NCBI RefSeq assembly: GCF_003419895.1
Contig: NZ_QPMM01000001.1
Coordinates: forward strand, 1 to 64,000
Length of the DNA: 64,000 bases
Direction of reading: 5' to 3'
DNA from: Chitinophaga silvatica
GTDB lineage: Bacteria > Bacteroidota > Bacteroidia > Chitinophagales > Chitinophagaceae
A program made the position numbers and the translations under genes. Numbering within the stretch: the stretch's first letter is position 1; every line of letters starts with the position of its first letter. Positions 46,517 to 56,574 of the stretch are shown here, piece after piece. Below the pieces are notes generated by a model, which worked only from the letters and a program-made list of their open reading frames with translations, made no database searches and was not told the origin of the DNA.

Positions 46517-47104
46517 ATGCCGGTTTTGAAATTCAGAGTTTACTGGGAAGAAGATGAGAGTGTCTACAGAGACATTGCCATTAAGCCGAATCAGACGTTT
46601 TTAGCTTTTCATCAAACTATTCTGCAAGCATTCGAATTTGATTCAAAACATAAAGCTACTTTTTTCCGTAGCAACGATAATTGGCAAAGGGGCCGGGAAA
46701 TAATACTCGAACCCGATAACCAATCCCGGAAAGCTGAACCATTGCTAATGGCCGATACCATGATTGGTGCGGCTGTTAAAGATCCAAATCAGAAATTCAT
46801 TTACCTCTACGACTTCACCAAAAACTGGGTGTTTCTGGTAGAATTAATCGGGGTATCCAAGGATGAGAACAGCAAAATCACTTATCCTGCCGTTGTCAGA
46901 AAAGAAGGCCTGGCTCCTAGTCAATACGGCACTAAAGGCCTGGTCGGAGATAAGCTGGTAGAAATGGAAGAAAAGTACGATCTCAATAAAGAAGGTATGG
47001 ATGCCGAAGGATTCGGTGAGGAAGGTGAAGAAGGAGAAGGAGAAGGAGAAGAAAGTGATGCAATGGGTGGCGATGAATTTGGTGGAGGAGAAGATAGTTA
47101 CTAA
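46517..47104 (+). CDS. pRiA4b ORF-3-family protein with acidic tail
   Basis: The 195-residue protein has the pRiA4b ORF-3 (IS1096 TnpR-like) fold pattern: VLKFRVYWEEDESVYRDIAI, TFLAFHQTILQAFEFDSKHK, YLYDFTKNWVFLVELIGV. The last ~40 residues are an acidic Gly/Glu tail (EEGEEGEGEGEESD) encoded by a GAAGGA-type short repeat (~47020-47055). Despite the family name no transposon is near; in Bacteroidota this gene commonly stands in core regions. Function unknown. Confidence 0.85.
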   Translation: MPVLKFRVYWEEDESVYRDIAIKPNQTFLAFHQTILQAFEFDSKHKATFFRSNDNWQRGREIILEPDNQSRKAEPLLMADTMIGAAVKDPNQKFIYLYDFTKNWVFLVELIGVSKDENSKITYPAVVRKEGLAPSQYGTKGLVGDKLVEMEEKYDLNKEGMDAEGFGEEGEEGEGEGEESDAMGGDEFGGGEDSY

Positions 47105-47111
47105 AATATAT

Positions 47112-47240
47112 TTTCATGCAAAGAGGCAGAGAAGCAAAGAAGCAAAGGAATTTTTTAAATTTTCCATTTGATAACAATTGTTTTCAATATATATAATAAA
47201 ATTCCTTTGCTTCTTTGCTTTTCTGCCTCTTTGCGTGAAA
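47112..47240. repeat. Long hairpin-forming intergenic repeat (GCAAAG family, copy 1)
   Basis: Left arm 47112-47156 and right arm ending at 47240 are near-perfect inverted copies (TTTCA[T/C]GCAAAGAGG..., then AGCAAAGAAGCAAAGGAATTTT), with an AT-rich loop of ~35 nt. The right arm ends 10 bp before the miaA start codon. Related hairpins are at 58.8 and 60.4 kb. Confidence 0.8.
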
Positions 47241-47250
47241 AACCTCGGAT

Positions 47251-48156
47251 ATGCAAAAAACAGCTATTATTATCGCCGGTCCTACAGCTTCCGGCAAAAC
47301 TGCCCTCTCCATTAAAGTTGCCCGGCAATTTAATACTGCCGTTATTTCTGCCGATTCCAGACAATGTTATAAAGAAATAAGTATCGGTACCGCAAAACCT
47401 TCTCCTGAGGAATTAGCTGCAGTTCCACATTATTTTATCAATTCCCACAGTATCAAGGAAGAAGTTAATGCAGGGCTATACGAAAAATTAGCGCTACAAT
47501 ATGCCGGAGAGATTTTTGAAAAAAATGATGTGGCTGTTGTTTGTGGTGGTACCGGACTTTATATAAAAGCATTTACTGATGGGATAGATGAAATGCCAGC
47601 TATTCCGCCTGGTATACGTACTGCTTTAAATGAGCAGTATGCTCTTCATGGTATAGAATGGCTACAGCTGCAACTTCAGCAGCGCGATCCTGAATTTTAT
47701 GCAGTGGCTGAAACTCAAAATCCACAAAGATTAATAAGAGCCCTCGAAGTTTTGGAGGCTACCGGAAAATCAATTCTGGAATTTCGATTAGCCACCCCCG
47801 TAAAGCGTGATTTCCGCATTATTAAAATAGGAATTACCCTACCCAAAGAACTATTACATGCCAATATCCATCACCGGGTAGATCTTATGATGGAAGCTGG
47901 GTTGCAAGACGAGGTGAAAGCAGTATTGCCCTACCGTGAGCATAATGCATTAAGAACAGTAGGGTATCAGGAGATATTCCAGTATCTGGATGGTAATTGT
48001 TCACTTGAACAGGCTGTTACGGATATTAAAACACATACCCGTCAATATGCCAAGCGCCAGCTAACCTGGTTTAGAAGAGATCCGGACATCACCTGGTTCG
48101 ATTCCAGAGATCATGACCAGATTCTTTCATTTATTCAATCTCGTTTATCCGAATAA
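47251..48156 (+). CDS. miaA: tRNA dimethylallyltransferase
   Basis: The 301-residue product starts with the P-loop AIIIAGPTASGKTALSIKVA and contains ISADSRQCYKEISIGTAKP, VVCGGTGLYIKAFTDGI, ETQNPQRLIRALEVLEATGK, LRTVGYQEIFQYLDGN and the C-terminal THTRQYAKRQLTWFRRDP, all characteristic of MiaA. It transfers dimethylallyl to A37 of tRNAs reading UNN codons. Its leader overlaps the long hairpin repeat just upstream. Confidence 0.95.
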   Translation: MQKTAIIIAGPTASGKTALSIKVARQFNTAVISADSRQCYKEISIGTAKPSPEELAAVPHYFINSHSIKEEVNAGLYEKLALQYAGEIFEKNDVAVVCGGTGLYIKAFTDGIDEMPAIPPGIRTALNEQYALHGIEWLQLQLQQRDPEFYAVAETQNPQRLIRALEVLEATGKSILEFRLATPVKRDFRIIKIGITLPKELLHANIHHRVDLMMEAGLQDEVKAVLPYREHNALRTVGYQEIFQYLDGNCSLEQAVTDIKTHTRQYAKRQLTWFRRDPDITWFDSRDHDQILSFIQSRLSE

Positions 48157-48162
48157 AATAAA

Positions 48163-48189
48163 AAAGGGCCGACTATAAGTCAGCCCTTT
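48163..48189. terminator. Bidirectional terminator between miaA and the FadL-like gene
   Basis: Stem AAAGGGC-C-GACT / AGTC-A-GCCCTTT, loop ATA, lying between two convergent stop codons with an A-run on the left and T on the right. Confidence 0.85.
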
Positions 48190-48208
48190 GTATTTTAAAC
48201 CATAGACA

Positions 48209-49786
48209 CTAAAATTTGAAGCCTACCGTCATCATTATATTGCTTCTGTTGTAATCAACGATTGCAGCAGAAGGAGTGTTTGCCGGATCAGCAGTAATAT
48301 AAGGGCGGTATCTATAAGAAGATTGTGCTAAGCTGTAAGTTAAATCAACATATAATCCTTTGCTACGTAAACCCAATCCACCGCTGAGTACAGTTGTTGT
48401 TGCATCAGTTCCTGCGTTATAGGAGTCGCTGCTATAAGGGTTACCATAAGCTGCAAAACCGCCGCGGATCGCATATAGGGAAAGGAATTTCAATTCGGCA
48501 CCTACACGGATATTGGAAGCCGATTTGTAAATAGCACTGATATTGTTATTTAGCATTCTCTCATAATCTCTGTCGCTGCTCATTTTGAACTTTGCAGAAG
48601 CCTGATTAACATACTCATAATCAGCAGAAATAAATCCCTGCGGCTTTTTGGGATCAGTGATATCTCCAAAGAAGAAGGAAGCACCAGCTAATAATTTAAG
48701 TGGAGTTACATAGTTGTAGTCAAACAACTGTGGTCCGCCATCATTGGTAAGTTGGCCTGAGTTTACAGAAACCTCGCCAGCATAATTTTCTGTGTTGGTA
48801 ACCATATCGGCGGAGTAACTGTCATGAATGCTGTAGAAAACAGGAGTATGGAATGCTCCACCCAGTCTGAATCTATCAGAAATTTTATAGAGTACGCCTA
48901 ATTTGGCTCCAATACCCAGTCCTGTACGTTTAATATATTTGTTATAGTCGAAATACCCAAAGTAATTGGTTTTACTGTTATCTCTGTCATCTTCCGACCA
49001 GGAGAAAGTTTCCTGATAGTTGATGGAAGGAGCAACAAGACTACCGCCTATGTACAAACGGTCGCCGTAATTACCTCCAACTCCTATTGCAAATTCATTG
49101 AGTCCACCTTCCTTGGTGATGGTACCGCGTTGTGTAATGCCAGCGGTCAAAGCGCCACCTATAGGTCTTTTAGGATCTGCGAGGCTAAAGGCATTGAGGT
49201 TGGTTGGATCGCCGTTAACGCGTATAGTATCTATTAATAAGGAGTTATACGCGAGGCTGGCGCCGATTGGATCTCCTGTTTCGTAGTAACTGAGATTGGC
49301 ACCGTGTAATCCGTCAACCCAGCTATTGCTGTAGGATGAATTCATATTTACGCCGGCTATTGCAGTTTTGCTGTTGTAGTTAGCCAGTCGGGTTACTCCT
49401 ACAGAAACGCTGACATTATTCCATCTATCAGGACCATTACCTTTATTCATGGCAAAAACAACTCCGATATTAGGTATTTGGAAGTTGGTTTTGTTGCCGG
49501 TGTTATCGAGTTTATTATTACCAAGATAATTGGAGGTAGTGTTGGTGATACCTACTCCTGCGGATAACATGAATTCACCGGTTTTAAAAACACCAATTCC
49601 GGCCGGATTGAGGTGAGCAGAGGAATAATCTCCTCCGAGTCCAACCCCCACACCGCCAAGTGCTTGTGTTCTGGCAGTACCTAAAGGCTGCATGGGTGAA
49701 TAAAGTAAAGCATCATTGGAACTCTGGGCCACGGCTGTCACAGAAAGGAACAGGCCTCCTAAAAGAGGTAATAGTCTCTTATTCAT
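48209..49786 (-). CDS. OmpP1/FadL/TodX-family outer membrane protein
   Basis: A 525-residue protein with a signal peptide (LLPLLGGLFLSVTAVAQ) and the FadL-type N-terminal hallmark (GTARTQALGGVGVGLGGDYS, then HLNPAGIGVFKTGEFMLSAG). The rest alternates beta strands and ends YNRSNIMMTVGFKF with the aromatic terminal residue of outer membrane barrels. The family transports hydrophobic compounds such as long-chain fatty acids across the outer membrane; substrate not determinable. It is monocistronic or pairs loosely with the lipoprotein gene 132 bp upstream. Confidence 0.9.
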   Translation of the reverse strand: MNKRLLPLLGGLFLSVTAVAQSSNDALLYSPMQPLGTARTQALGGVGVGLGGDYSSAHLNPAGIGVFKTGEFMLSAGVGITNTTSNYLGNNKLDNTGNKTNFQIPNIGVVFAMNKGNGPDRWNNVSVSVGVTRLANYNSKTAIAGVNMNSSYSNSWVDGLHGANLSYYETGDPIGASLAYNSLLIDTIRVNGDPTNLNAFSLADPKRPIGGALTAGITQRGTITKEGGLNEFAIGVGGNYGDRLYIGGSLVAPSINYQETFSWSEDDRDNSKTNYFGYFDYNKYIKRTGLGIGAKLGVLYKISDRFRLGGAFHTPVFYSIHDSYSADMVTNTENYAGEVSVNSGQLTNDGGPQLFDYNYVTPLKLLAGASFFFGDITDPKKPQGFISADYEYVNQASAKFKMSSDRDYERMLNNNISAIYKSASNIRVGAELKFLSLYAIRGGFAAYGNPYSSDSYNAGTDATTTVLSGGLGLRSKGLYVDLTYSLAQSSYRYRPYITADPANTPSAAIVDYNRSNIMMTVGFKF

Positions 49787-49870
49787 ATACTAAAATGGTT
49801 GCTTTGCAGGCTAATGTTGATTGTACTTAAGACAGGTATAACGTGTTATCAGCGTAAAACTTGTGCAAGG

Positions 49871-49905
49871 TAAAAAATAAGCGTAGTTTTTTAGGCTACG
49901 CTTAT
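49871..49905 (-). terminator. Terminator of the Gly/Tyr-rich lipoprotein gene
   Basis: Perfect 10-bp stem (ATAAGCGTAG / CTACGCTTAT, 9-nt loop) with a T-run on the minus strand, 12 bp after the stop codon. Confidence 0.85.
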
Positions 49906-49917
49906 CATGATAATATT

Positions 49918-50940
49918 TTAACGTCCTCCTCTAACAGGGCGGCTGTAACCACCACCTCCACCGCTGCTACCGCCAGAACTAGGGCTAGGAGAGTAGCTAG
50001 GTCTTGAAACTGGTGCAGGAGCAGGTGCTGGTGCAGGTCTGCTATATTCTACGCGTTGAGGGCGGGAATAAGTATTGTTATTATTATTATTGCTGTTATC
50101 TACAGAAGGTCTGGTAACCACAGGTCTTTCATTGGAAGATTGCTGGAAGATTCTGCGTGGTCTTTCACTGGCGTTTGGAGTAGTATTTCCATTGTTATAA
50201 CCACCGTTAGTAGGTTGGAAACCACCTCTTGCCGGACGCACATAACCATTTCCACCGGTAACACCTCCGTTATTATTATTCGGTGATCTGGTAATAATTC
50301 TTTCGTTACCACTTCTTACAGGACCATAAGACGGAGATCTGTAATTGGCATAACCGCCGCCACCGTGGTAATATCCACCACCGTAGTAGCCACCACCATA
50401 ATATGGGTAGTAGTAGGTTGGATAATAGCTGTAATATCCGGGCCAGTAGCTACCGATGTAAGGATAACCAAATCCACCGCCGTAGCCAAAGCTCCATGGA
50501 CGATAGAAACTGCTACCCCAGCCGAAGCTCATGCCAAAGCTGCTGTATGGATAAAAACTGCTGTATGGGCTATATGCCATTCCCAATCCGCCTCCGTAGA
50601 AGCTGTTCATATACATATTGGAAGCTGCATTATAACCATCCATGTAACCACCGGAATATGTATTAGCATTGCCAAAACGGTTCAAACGACGTTGATAATC
50701 CCCCTGGTCCTCATCCTGGTAGGTTACATAGGTGCCGCCATCATCAACAGCCTCTACATAATTTGCATTTTCATCCTGGCGACTATTTCCATTAGAACCA
50801 TTGCTAGAGGCATAGGTATTCCGTTGCTGCTGACGTGGAGAGTAGTAAACATCGTCCGGTGTCTGAGCCGTTTTATAAGTACTGGCACAGCCGCCCAAGG
50901 CGAGTGATGCAGCCAGTCCAACGTATAATATAGGCTTCAT
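49918..50940 (-). CDS. Gly/Tyr/Ser/Asn-rich lipoprotein of low complexity
   Basis: The 340-residue protein has a lipoprotein signal (YVGLAASLALGGCAS, lipidated Cys18). Residues ~20-100 are polar; ~105-205 are Gly/Tyr/Phe/Ser-rich (FYPYSSFGMSFGWGSSFY, YYPTYYYPYYGGGYYGGGYY); the C-terminal third is Asn/Pro/Arg/Ser-rich with NNNNNN and APAPAPAP tracts and a glycine-rich end. Similar proteins (often called vitellogenin-II-like) occur across Bacteroidota without a known role. The composition suggests a disordered, possibly adhesive or matrix-associated cell-envelope protein. Confidence 0.85.
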   Translation of the reverse strand: MKPILYVGLAASLALGGCASTYKTAQTPDDVYYSPRQQQRNTYASSNGSNGNSRQDENANYVEAVDDGGTYVTYQDEDQGDYQRRLNRFGNANTYSGGYMDGYNAASNMYMNSFYGGGLGMAYSPYSSFYPYSSFGMSFGWGSSFYRPWSFGYGGGFGYPYIGSYWPGYYSYYPTYYYPYYGGGYYGGGYYHGGGGYANYRSPSYGPVRSGNERIITRSPNNNNGGVTGGNGYVRPARGGFQPTNGGYNNGNTTPNASERPRRIFQQSSNERPVVTRPSVDNSNNNNNNTYSRPQRVEYSRPAPAPAPAPVSRPSYSPSPSSGGSSGGGGGYSRPVRGGR

Positions 50941-51226
50941 TTGAAATATATTTTAAGCGTGATTCGTTGGGTAAATTTACTTCTTTTTAACGGATTAATC
51001 AGTATTTAAGTTACATACAGCGCCTTTTGTACCATATTATTTTGTGATAACTATTTGCACAGTTATGTTTTTCATCTATGTTTGTGGCATTTTCTTCTTT
51101 CATATGAAAGTCAAAAATTAAGCCAATTCAGCCTTAAAATTTAACAGTTGCAGGTTTATTTTTTACTGGATAAATTTGTTGGGAAAAGATTAAAAGCCTT
51201 AGATATATAAATAAGCAATAAATTTT

Positions 51227-52702
51227 ATGAGTAAAGAGATTACAGCTCGTTCGGAAGACTATTCTAAATGGTATAACGACCTCGTCCTGAAAGGCGGATT
51301 GGCAGATTACTCTGCCGTTCGTGGATGCATGGTAATTAAACCATACGGTTTTGCGTTGTGGGAAGCAATGCGCGATATTTTGGATCGCAAATTTAAAGAA
51401 ACCGGCCACCAGAATGCGTATTTCCCGCTGTTCATCCCTAAAAGCTTTCTGAGTAAAGAAGCTGACCACGTAGAAGGTTTCGCCAAAGAGTGCGCCGTTG
51501 TAACCCATTACCGCCTGAAAAACGACCCCAATGGCGGTGGGGTAGTGGTAGACCCGGAAGCTAAACTCGAAGAAGAACTCATCGTTCGACCTACTTCTGA
51601 AACAATTATCTGGAATACTTATAAAGATTGGATCCAATCCTATCGCGATCTCCCATTATTAATTAATCAGTGGGCCAACGTTGTTCGCTGGGAAATGCGC
51701 ACCCGCCTTTTCCTCAGAACTGCCGAATTCCTGTGGCAGGAAGGCCATACTGCCCATGCCACCGCTGACGAAGCCGTTGCAGAAACTCGCCAGATGCTGA
51801 ATGTATACGCCGATTTCGCTGAAAACTATATGGCAGTTCCTGTCGTAAGAGGTGTGAAATCTCCTAGCGAAAGATTCGCCGGTGCTGTAGATACCTACTG
51901 TATCGAAGCGCTCATGCAGGATGGTAAAGCCTTGCAGGCTGGTACCTCCCACTTCCTCGGCCAGAATTTTGCCAAAGCTTTCGATGTTCAGTTCTCTAAT
52001 AAAGAAAATAAACTCGATTATGTATGGGCTACCTCCTGGGGCGTATCCACTCGTCTCATCGGCGGCTTAATAATGGTGCACAGCGATGATCAGGGTCTGG
52101 TTCTTCCTCCTAAAATCGCTCCTGTCCAGGTTGTAATCGTGCCTATCTATAAAGGTGCCGATCAAAAAGCCGGATTGGATGAAAAAGTAATGGAAATCGT
52201 TAAAGCCTTACGCGCCGCTGGTATCAGCGTGAAGTACGACGATAACGACAATAACCGCCCGGGATGGAAATTCGCAGAATACGAAATGAAAGGTGTTCCG
52301 GTTCGTATAGCCATTGGCGCCAGAGACCTGGAAAACCAGATGGTGGAAGTTGCCCGCCGCGATACTAAAGAGAAAATGTCGCTCCCGCTGGAAGGATTAC
52401 CTGCCAGCATCCTGAGCTTACTCGATCAAATTCAGCAAAATCTGTTCGATAAAGCAAAGAATTACCGCGATAGCCACATCACCCGCGTTGATACCTGGGA
52501 AGAATTTGAGAAAGTATTGGACGAGAAAGGCGGATTTGTTTACGCTCACTGGGATGGTACTGCCGAAACAGAAGAAAAGATTAAAGATCTGACCAAGGCA
52601 ACCATCCGCTGTATCCCTCTCGATAATCCTCAGGAAGAAGGTACTTGCATCCTCACTGGTAAACCTAGTAAGGAAAGAGTATTATTCGCAAGAGCATACT
52701 AG
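51227..52702 (+). CDS. proS: Prolyl-tRNA synthetase (ProS type 3, without editing insertion)
   Basis: The 491-residue product has the class II core of the archaeal/eukaryotic-like Pro[77 protein letters not shown], then [15 protein letters not shown] and [18 protein letters not shown]. The anticodon-binding domain follows ([11 protein letters not shown]) and the C-terminal ProRS-C domain ends in LFARAY. There is no INS editing domain. It charges tRNA-Pro. A 16-bp-stem hairpin follows the gene. Confidence 0.95.
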   Translation: MSKEITARSEDYSKWYNDLVLKGGLADYSAVRGCMVIKPYGFALWEAMRDILDRKFKETGHQNAYFPLFIPKSFLSKEADHVEGFAKECAVVTHYRLKNDPNGGGVVVDPEAKLEEELIVRPTSETIIWNTYKDWIQSYRDLPLLINQWANVVRWEMRTRLFLRTAEFLWQEGHTAHATADEAVAETRQMLNVYADFAENYMAVPVVRGVKSPSERFAGAVDTYCIEALMQDGKALQAGTSHFLGQNFAKAFDVQFSNKENKLDYVWATSWGVSTRLIGGLIMVHSDDQGLVLPPKIAPVQVVIVPIYKGADQKAGLDEKVMEIVKALRAAGISVKYDDNDNNRPGWKFAEYEMKGVPVRIAIGARDLENQMVEVARRDTKEKMSLPLEGLPASILSLLDQIQQNLFDKAKNYRDSHITRVDTWEEFEKVLDEKGGFVYAHWDGTAETEEKIKDLTKATIRCIPLDNPQEEGTCILTGKPSKERVLFARAY

Positions 52703-52736
52703 AAAATTTGAATTGCCGGCCTGTGAATCATATTGA

Positions 52737-52779
52737 ATCAGGAATTTATTGATTGATTCTCCTTCAATAAATTCCTGAT
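52737..52779 (+). terminator. Hairpin terminator after proS
   Basis: Perfect 16-bp stem (ATCAGGAATTTATTGA / TCAATAAATTCCTGAT) with an 11-nt loop, 35 bp after the stop. The T-rich tail is short, so it may also protect the mRNA end. Confidence 0.7.
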
Positions 52780-52826
52780 CTTATAAAGGATATGTTTTTT
52801 TCTCCTGAAACCATTATATTAGCCCA

Positions 52827-55757
52827 ATGCCCTTGATCCGTTTTTTAGTCATATGGGGATTGGCTTTCTTTTACTGCGTTACAACATCCCTGGCACAAGG
52901 GCTCATGATCCGTAACTTCAACGTAAAAGATGGCCTTGCCAATGCAACTGTTTATGCTGCCGTGCAGGATAAAGACGGATTTATTTGGTTTGCAACACCT
53001 ACCGGTGTCAGTAAATTCGATGGAAAACGATTTAGAAACTACTCCAAAAAAGATGGCCTTACCGATAATGATGTAATTAAACTAGCCGCCGATTCCAAAG
53101 GGAGGGTCTGGTTTTTTACCCTCAACGGTAAACTGTCTTTTTATGATAAATCGATTATTCACAGCGAAGAAAATGATAGCTCCCTCTTATTCAATAATCG
53201 TAGCCACTACATGCAATACGCCTTTGAGGGCGCTGGTGGCATTATCTGGTTCTTAAATACCAATAATCGTATTGTTCAATATAATGGTAAAAAAACAACG
53301 TACGACAAACTAGGAGCCTCAGATGCAGATCTCTTCTTTCTTATGAGGAATGAAAATCTGTTTCGCCCCCTGCAATCCTCTTTCCACCTGGAAAGTCTGC
53401 ATGATCCAAGCAACCCCGATCAAAAAATTTATCCGGTTCCTACAACTTCGTTGCAAGATCCTGAATTCCTTAACCGAATCAGAAGTCATGCTATCGTAAT
53501 CCTTAAAAATTCTCTTTATTCCTATTCTTCAAAGGATGCTATCAGCTTTTTTAATGGAGATGAATGGGGAATTCATGACGATATTAACCACATTTGCCTG
53601 GATAATGATAACCTCTGGATCGGTACCCAACGTGCCCTGTACTTCCTGAAAGGCTATTTTAAAGGTCAAAGAAAAGTTACCCGGTTACTCGATAATCACT
53701 ATATCACCTCTCTGTTGAAAGATAGAGATGGCAATATATGGATTACCACCTTCGGAGATGGCGTTTATCATATCCCTTACAAAAATTTCTATTTCAGCTA
53801 TCTCGATAATACCAACGGACTATATTCCCATTCCATCTTCAGTATCAGTAAAGACAAGAAAAATGATGTCTTGCTAATCGGACAGAATGCCGGTATTCTC
53901 AACACTTTGGATGGCAATAACAAAATCAGACAATTTACAATAGATACTACCAGTGGTAGAAACAGTTTACTCTCTATTCTACCCCGGGGAACCGATAATG
54001 CATTGATAGGCACCGATAACGGGTTGTTTAATTTCAATACGCTAACCTATAAATGGGCTCCTCTGAAAGCTATCAAAATGCTGAAGGATGTGGATGTTGC
54101 TCCCAACGGGAAGATTAGGGTTGCTGCCAAAAATCAGGTTATTGCGCTGGACGACTATACGATTGGGGACCTCGATATGTTGGTAACTTCCATTGCCTGT
54201 ATCAACGACTCTGCCTATTATGTAGGTACTAATAATGGTTTATATTTTTGTGTTGATAATCAAAAGAGATTGATACCCGCCGGAGCAGATACCTTACGTA
54301 AACTTAGCATAAAAGACCTGAAATGGATTGATGGTAGCTTATGGATTGGTACCAGCGATAAGGGTATTTATGTAATGGAGGGCGATAAGGTTATTAAACA
54401 CCTGTCTACCGCCCAGGGCTTATCCAGCGATATTTGTCAGCAATTATACTACGATGGCGTCGGCAGGCTCTATGTAGCTACAAATCACGGAGTATCAGTG
54501 ATCGATGTAAAAAATAAAGCAATTACCCGGAATATTACATCCAACGACGGCCTGATGTCAGACGATATCAGAGGAGTGTACGCAGATGATGATACCTTAT
54601 ATATTGCTACGTCTAACGGATTATGTTATTTTAATGCAGATCATATTCCGGTCGACACCGTTCCACCGGTAATTTATCTGAATAATATCAGGTATGGCGA
54701 CAGTACATTTTTAGCTCTGAATAATTTTACTCATCTTTACAAGCGAAAAGCCTCTTTTGAAGCTGAATTTGGAACGATAGTCTTTGATTTACCTGATTTA
54801 GTAGAATATCAGTACAATTTTTCGGGGGATACGACCAGTGGATGGGTCACCACTATGTCGAATATCATTCCATTCCCGGATTTGCAGCCGGGCAATTATA
54901 AATTAATGGTTAGGGCCAGAAAGTATAAAAGTACCTGGTCTCAGACTTTAAATCTTGATGTGTCTATTTTACCAAGATGGTATCAGCAATGGTGGTCCAG
55001 GGGCATTCTGCTACTGGCGGGCCTGTTACTGGTTTTAGTGGTTTTACGATATATTGTCAGACGAATTAAACAAGCCGAAAAACGAAAAACAGAATATAAT
55101 CGCCGTATTGCTGAACTGGAAGCGAAAGCACTGACAAATCAAATGAATCCTCATTTTATTTTCAATTCGCTCAATTCAGTTCAACACCTGATTCTGGAGA
55201 AAGAAGAGAAGCAGGCATTGAATTTCTTATCAGATTTTGCAACATTAATGCGGCAAATGCTGAATAATTCACGCAAATCCTATATTTCTTTAGAAGAAGA
55301 AATAGCTTTTCTTACAAGATATCTGGAACTGGAGAAAATACGTTTTGCACATTCCTTTACTTATAAATTCATTTTAGAGGATGCATTAAAAGACTATACA
55401 ATTTACATCCCACCAATGATCATTCAACCAATCGTTGAGAACGCCATTAAACACGGATTGGCACCTAAGAATATCAGCGGATATCTGGAAATCAGATTGG
55501 AAATAGTTGACGATCTGCTCTATTGCTCGGTCGACGATGATGGGATTGGTTGGGATAAGTCAAACAGCATTAAAAGTTCAAGACTGATCAAGCACGAATC
55601 TACCGCTCTTAGCGTGATTAAGGAGCGATTGCAGATCATAAAATCTTTTAATGGAAGTGTTGGAAAGTTAGAAATTATTGATAAATTTAAATCTGGTTTC
55701 GGCAATAAGGAAGGTACCTTAGTTGAAATTCTGATTCCCATTGTTAAGATGTTATGA
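52827..55757 (+). CDS. Sensor histidine kinase with periplasmic two-component propeller (LytS/YesM-type)
   Basis: The 976-residue protein has a signal peptide (LAFFYCVTTSLAQ), a periplasmic beta-propeller of ligand-binding repeats (DKDGFIWFATPTGVSKFDGK, DSKGRVWFFTLNGKLSFYD, DRDGNIWITTFGDGVYHIPY), a Y_Y_Y domain just before the membrane (LQPGNYKLMVRARKYKSTWS), a membrane span near residue 735 (GILLLAGLLLVLVVLRYIV), a coiled coil, and a His_kinase domain with LTNQMNPHFIFNSLNSVQHL (His near 775) and the ATP-binding QPIVENAIKHGL and DDGIGW. Its stop overlaps the response-regulator start (ATGA). Such pairs sense cell-envelope or carbohydrate signals; the ligand is unknown. Confidence 0.93.
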   Translation: MPLIRFLVIWGLAFFYCVTTSLAQGLMIRNFNVKDGLANATVYAAVQDKDGFIWFATPTGVSKFDGKRFRNYSKKDGLTDNDVIKLAADSKGRVWFFTLNGKLSFYDKSIIHSEENDSSLLFNNRSHYMQYAFEGAGGIIWFLNTNNRIVQYNGKKTTYDKLGASDADLFFLMRNENLFRPLQSSFHLESLHDPSNPDQKIYPVPTTSLQDPEFLNRIRSHAIVILKNSLYSYSSKDAISFFNGDEWGIHDDINHICLDNDNLWIGTQRALYFLKGYFKGQRKVTRLLDNHYITSLLKDRDGNIWITTFGDGVYHIPYKNFYFSYLDNTNGLYSHSIFSISKDKKNDVLLIGQNAGILNTLDGNNKIRQFTIDTTSGRNSLLSILPRGTDNALIGTDNGLFNFNTLTYKWAPLKAIKMLKDVDVAPNGKIRVAAKNQVIALDDYTIGDLDMLVTSIACINDSAYYVGTNNGLYFCVDNQKRLIPAGADTLRKLSIKDLKWIDGSLWIGTSDKGIYVMEGDKVIKHLSTAQGLSSDICQQLYYDGVGRLYVATNHGVSVIDVKNKAITRNITSNDGLMSDDIRGVYADDDTLYIATSNGLCYFNADHIPVDTVPPVIYLNNIRYGDSTFLALNNFTHLYKRKASFEAEFGTIVFDLPDLVEYQYNFSGDTTSGWVTTMSNIIPFPDLQPGNYKLMVRARKYKSTWSQTLNLDVSILPRWYQQWWSRGILLLAGLLLVLVVLRYIVRRIKQAEKRKTEYNRRIAELEAKALTNQMNPHFIFNSLNSVQHLILEKEEKQALNFLSDFATLMRQMLNNSRKSYISLEEEIAFLTRYLELEKIRFAHSFTYKFILEDALKDYTIYIPPMIIQPIVENAIKHGLAPKNISGYLEIRLEIVDDLLYCSVDDDGIGWDKSNSIKSSRLIKHESTALSVIKERLQIIKSFNGSVGKLEIIDKFKSGFGNKEGTLVEILIPIVKML

Positions 55758-56515
55758 GTAATATAAAAGCTGCCATTGTAGACGATGAAGTCCGCAACAT
55801 CCATATTTTACGCAACATTCTCGAAAACTATTGCAAAGATGTAACAGTTGTCGGGGAGGCGCAGAATATTAATGAGGCGGCAGAAATGATTAAAAACAAC
55901 CCCATTGACGTATTGTTTCTGGATATCGAAATGCCGCCACACAATGGTTTCCAGCTCCTGGAAATGTTCCCTGTGCTGAATTTCGAAGTTATCTTTATTA
56001 CTGCATTCCAGGAATACGCCTTGCAGGCCATTAAGTTTGCCGCATTGGATTATTTGCTTAAACCTATTAAGGTAAGCGAAGTGGAAGACGCTTTGGAAAA
56101 GGTAAAGAAAAGTAAAAAAGGTAGATTGAACGAACTGGCATCTATCCTTAAAGACTATGTGAAAAATAATGATAACGCCTTTTCTAAGATTGTCATCCCC
56201 GTTAATGATGGTTATAATGTAATAGATCTGAAAGATATTATTTATTGCGAGGCTTTTGATAGCTATACCAAAATCCAGCTCATAAATAATGTTTCTCATC
56301 TGATTTCAAAATCATTGAAAGAATATGAAGAAATGCTCTCCGATAAAGGTTTTTATAGGGTGCATAAATCTTTCCTTATCAATATTCATCATATTGTTAA
56401 GATCATTAAAGGTCTGGGTACTGCCGTTGTCATGAGCGACCAGAAAAATATCCCAATCTCTTCCCGTAAAAAAGATGAATTCTTTACTCAACTTAAAGGA
56501 GTAATTAATTTATAA
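55754..56515 (+). CDS. LytTR-family response regulator
   Basis: The 253-residue product has a receiver domain (AAIVDDEVRNIHILRNILEN; phosphoacceptor Asp in VLFLDIEMPPHNGFQLL; LDYLLKPIKVSEVEDAL with the conserved Lys-Pro) and a C-terminal LytTR DNA-binding domain from about 150 (IVIPVNDGYNVIDLKDIIYC, RVHKSFLINIHHIVKIIKG). It overlaps the kinase gene by 4 bp and is its cognate regulator. Confidence 0.95.
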   Translation: MSNIKAAIVDDEVRNIHILRNILENYCKDVTVVGEAQNINEAAEMIKNNPIDVLFLDIEMPPHNGFQLLEMFPVLNFEVIFITAFQEYALQAIKFAALDYLLKPIKVSEVEDALEKVKKSKKGRLNELASILKDYVKNNDNAFSKIVIPVNDGYNVIDLKDIIYCEAFDSYTKIQLINNVSHLISKSLKEYEEMLSDKGFYRVHKSFLINIHHIVKIIKGLGTAVVMSDQKNIPISSRKKDEFFTQLKGVINL

Positions 56516-56530
56516 TCAATAAAAAGCTTA

Positions 56531-56574
56531 AAAAAGGAGCATGAGGTGCTATTAGCATCTTATGCTCCTTTTTT
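56531..56574 (+). terminator. Rho-independent terminator of the kinase/regulator operon
   Basis: Stem AAAAAGGAGCAT / ATGCTCCTTTTT with an inner ATGC-type pairing, followed by T, 15 bp after the stop. Confidence 0.88.
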
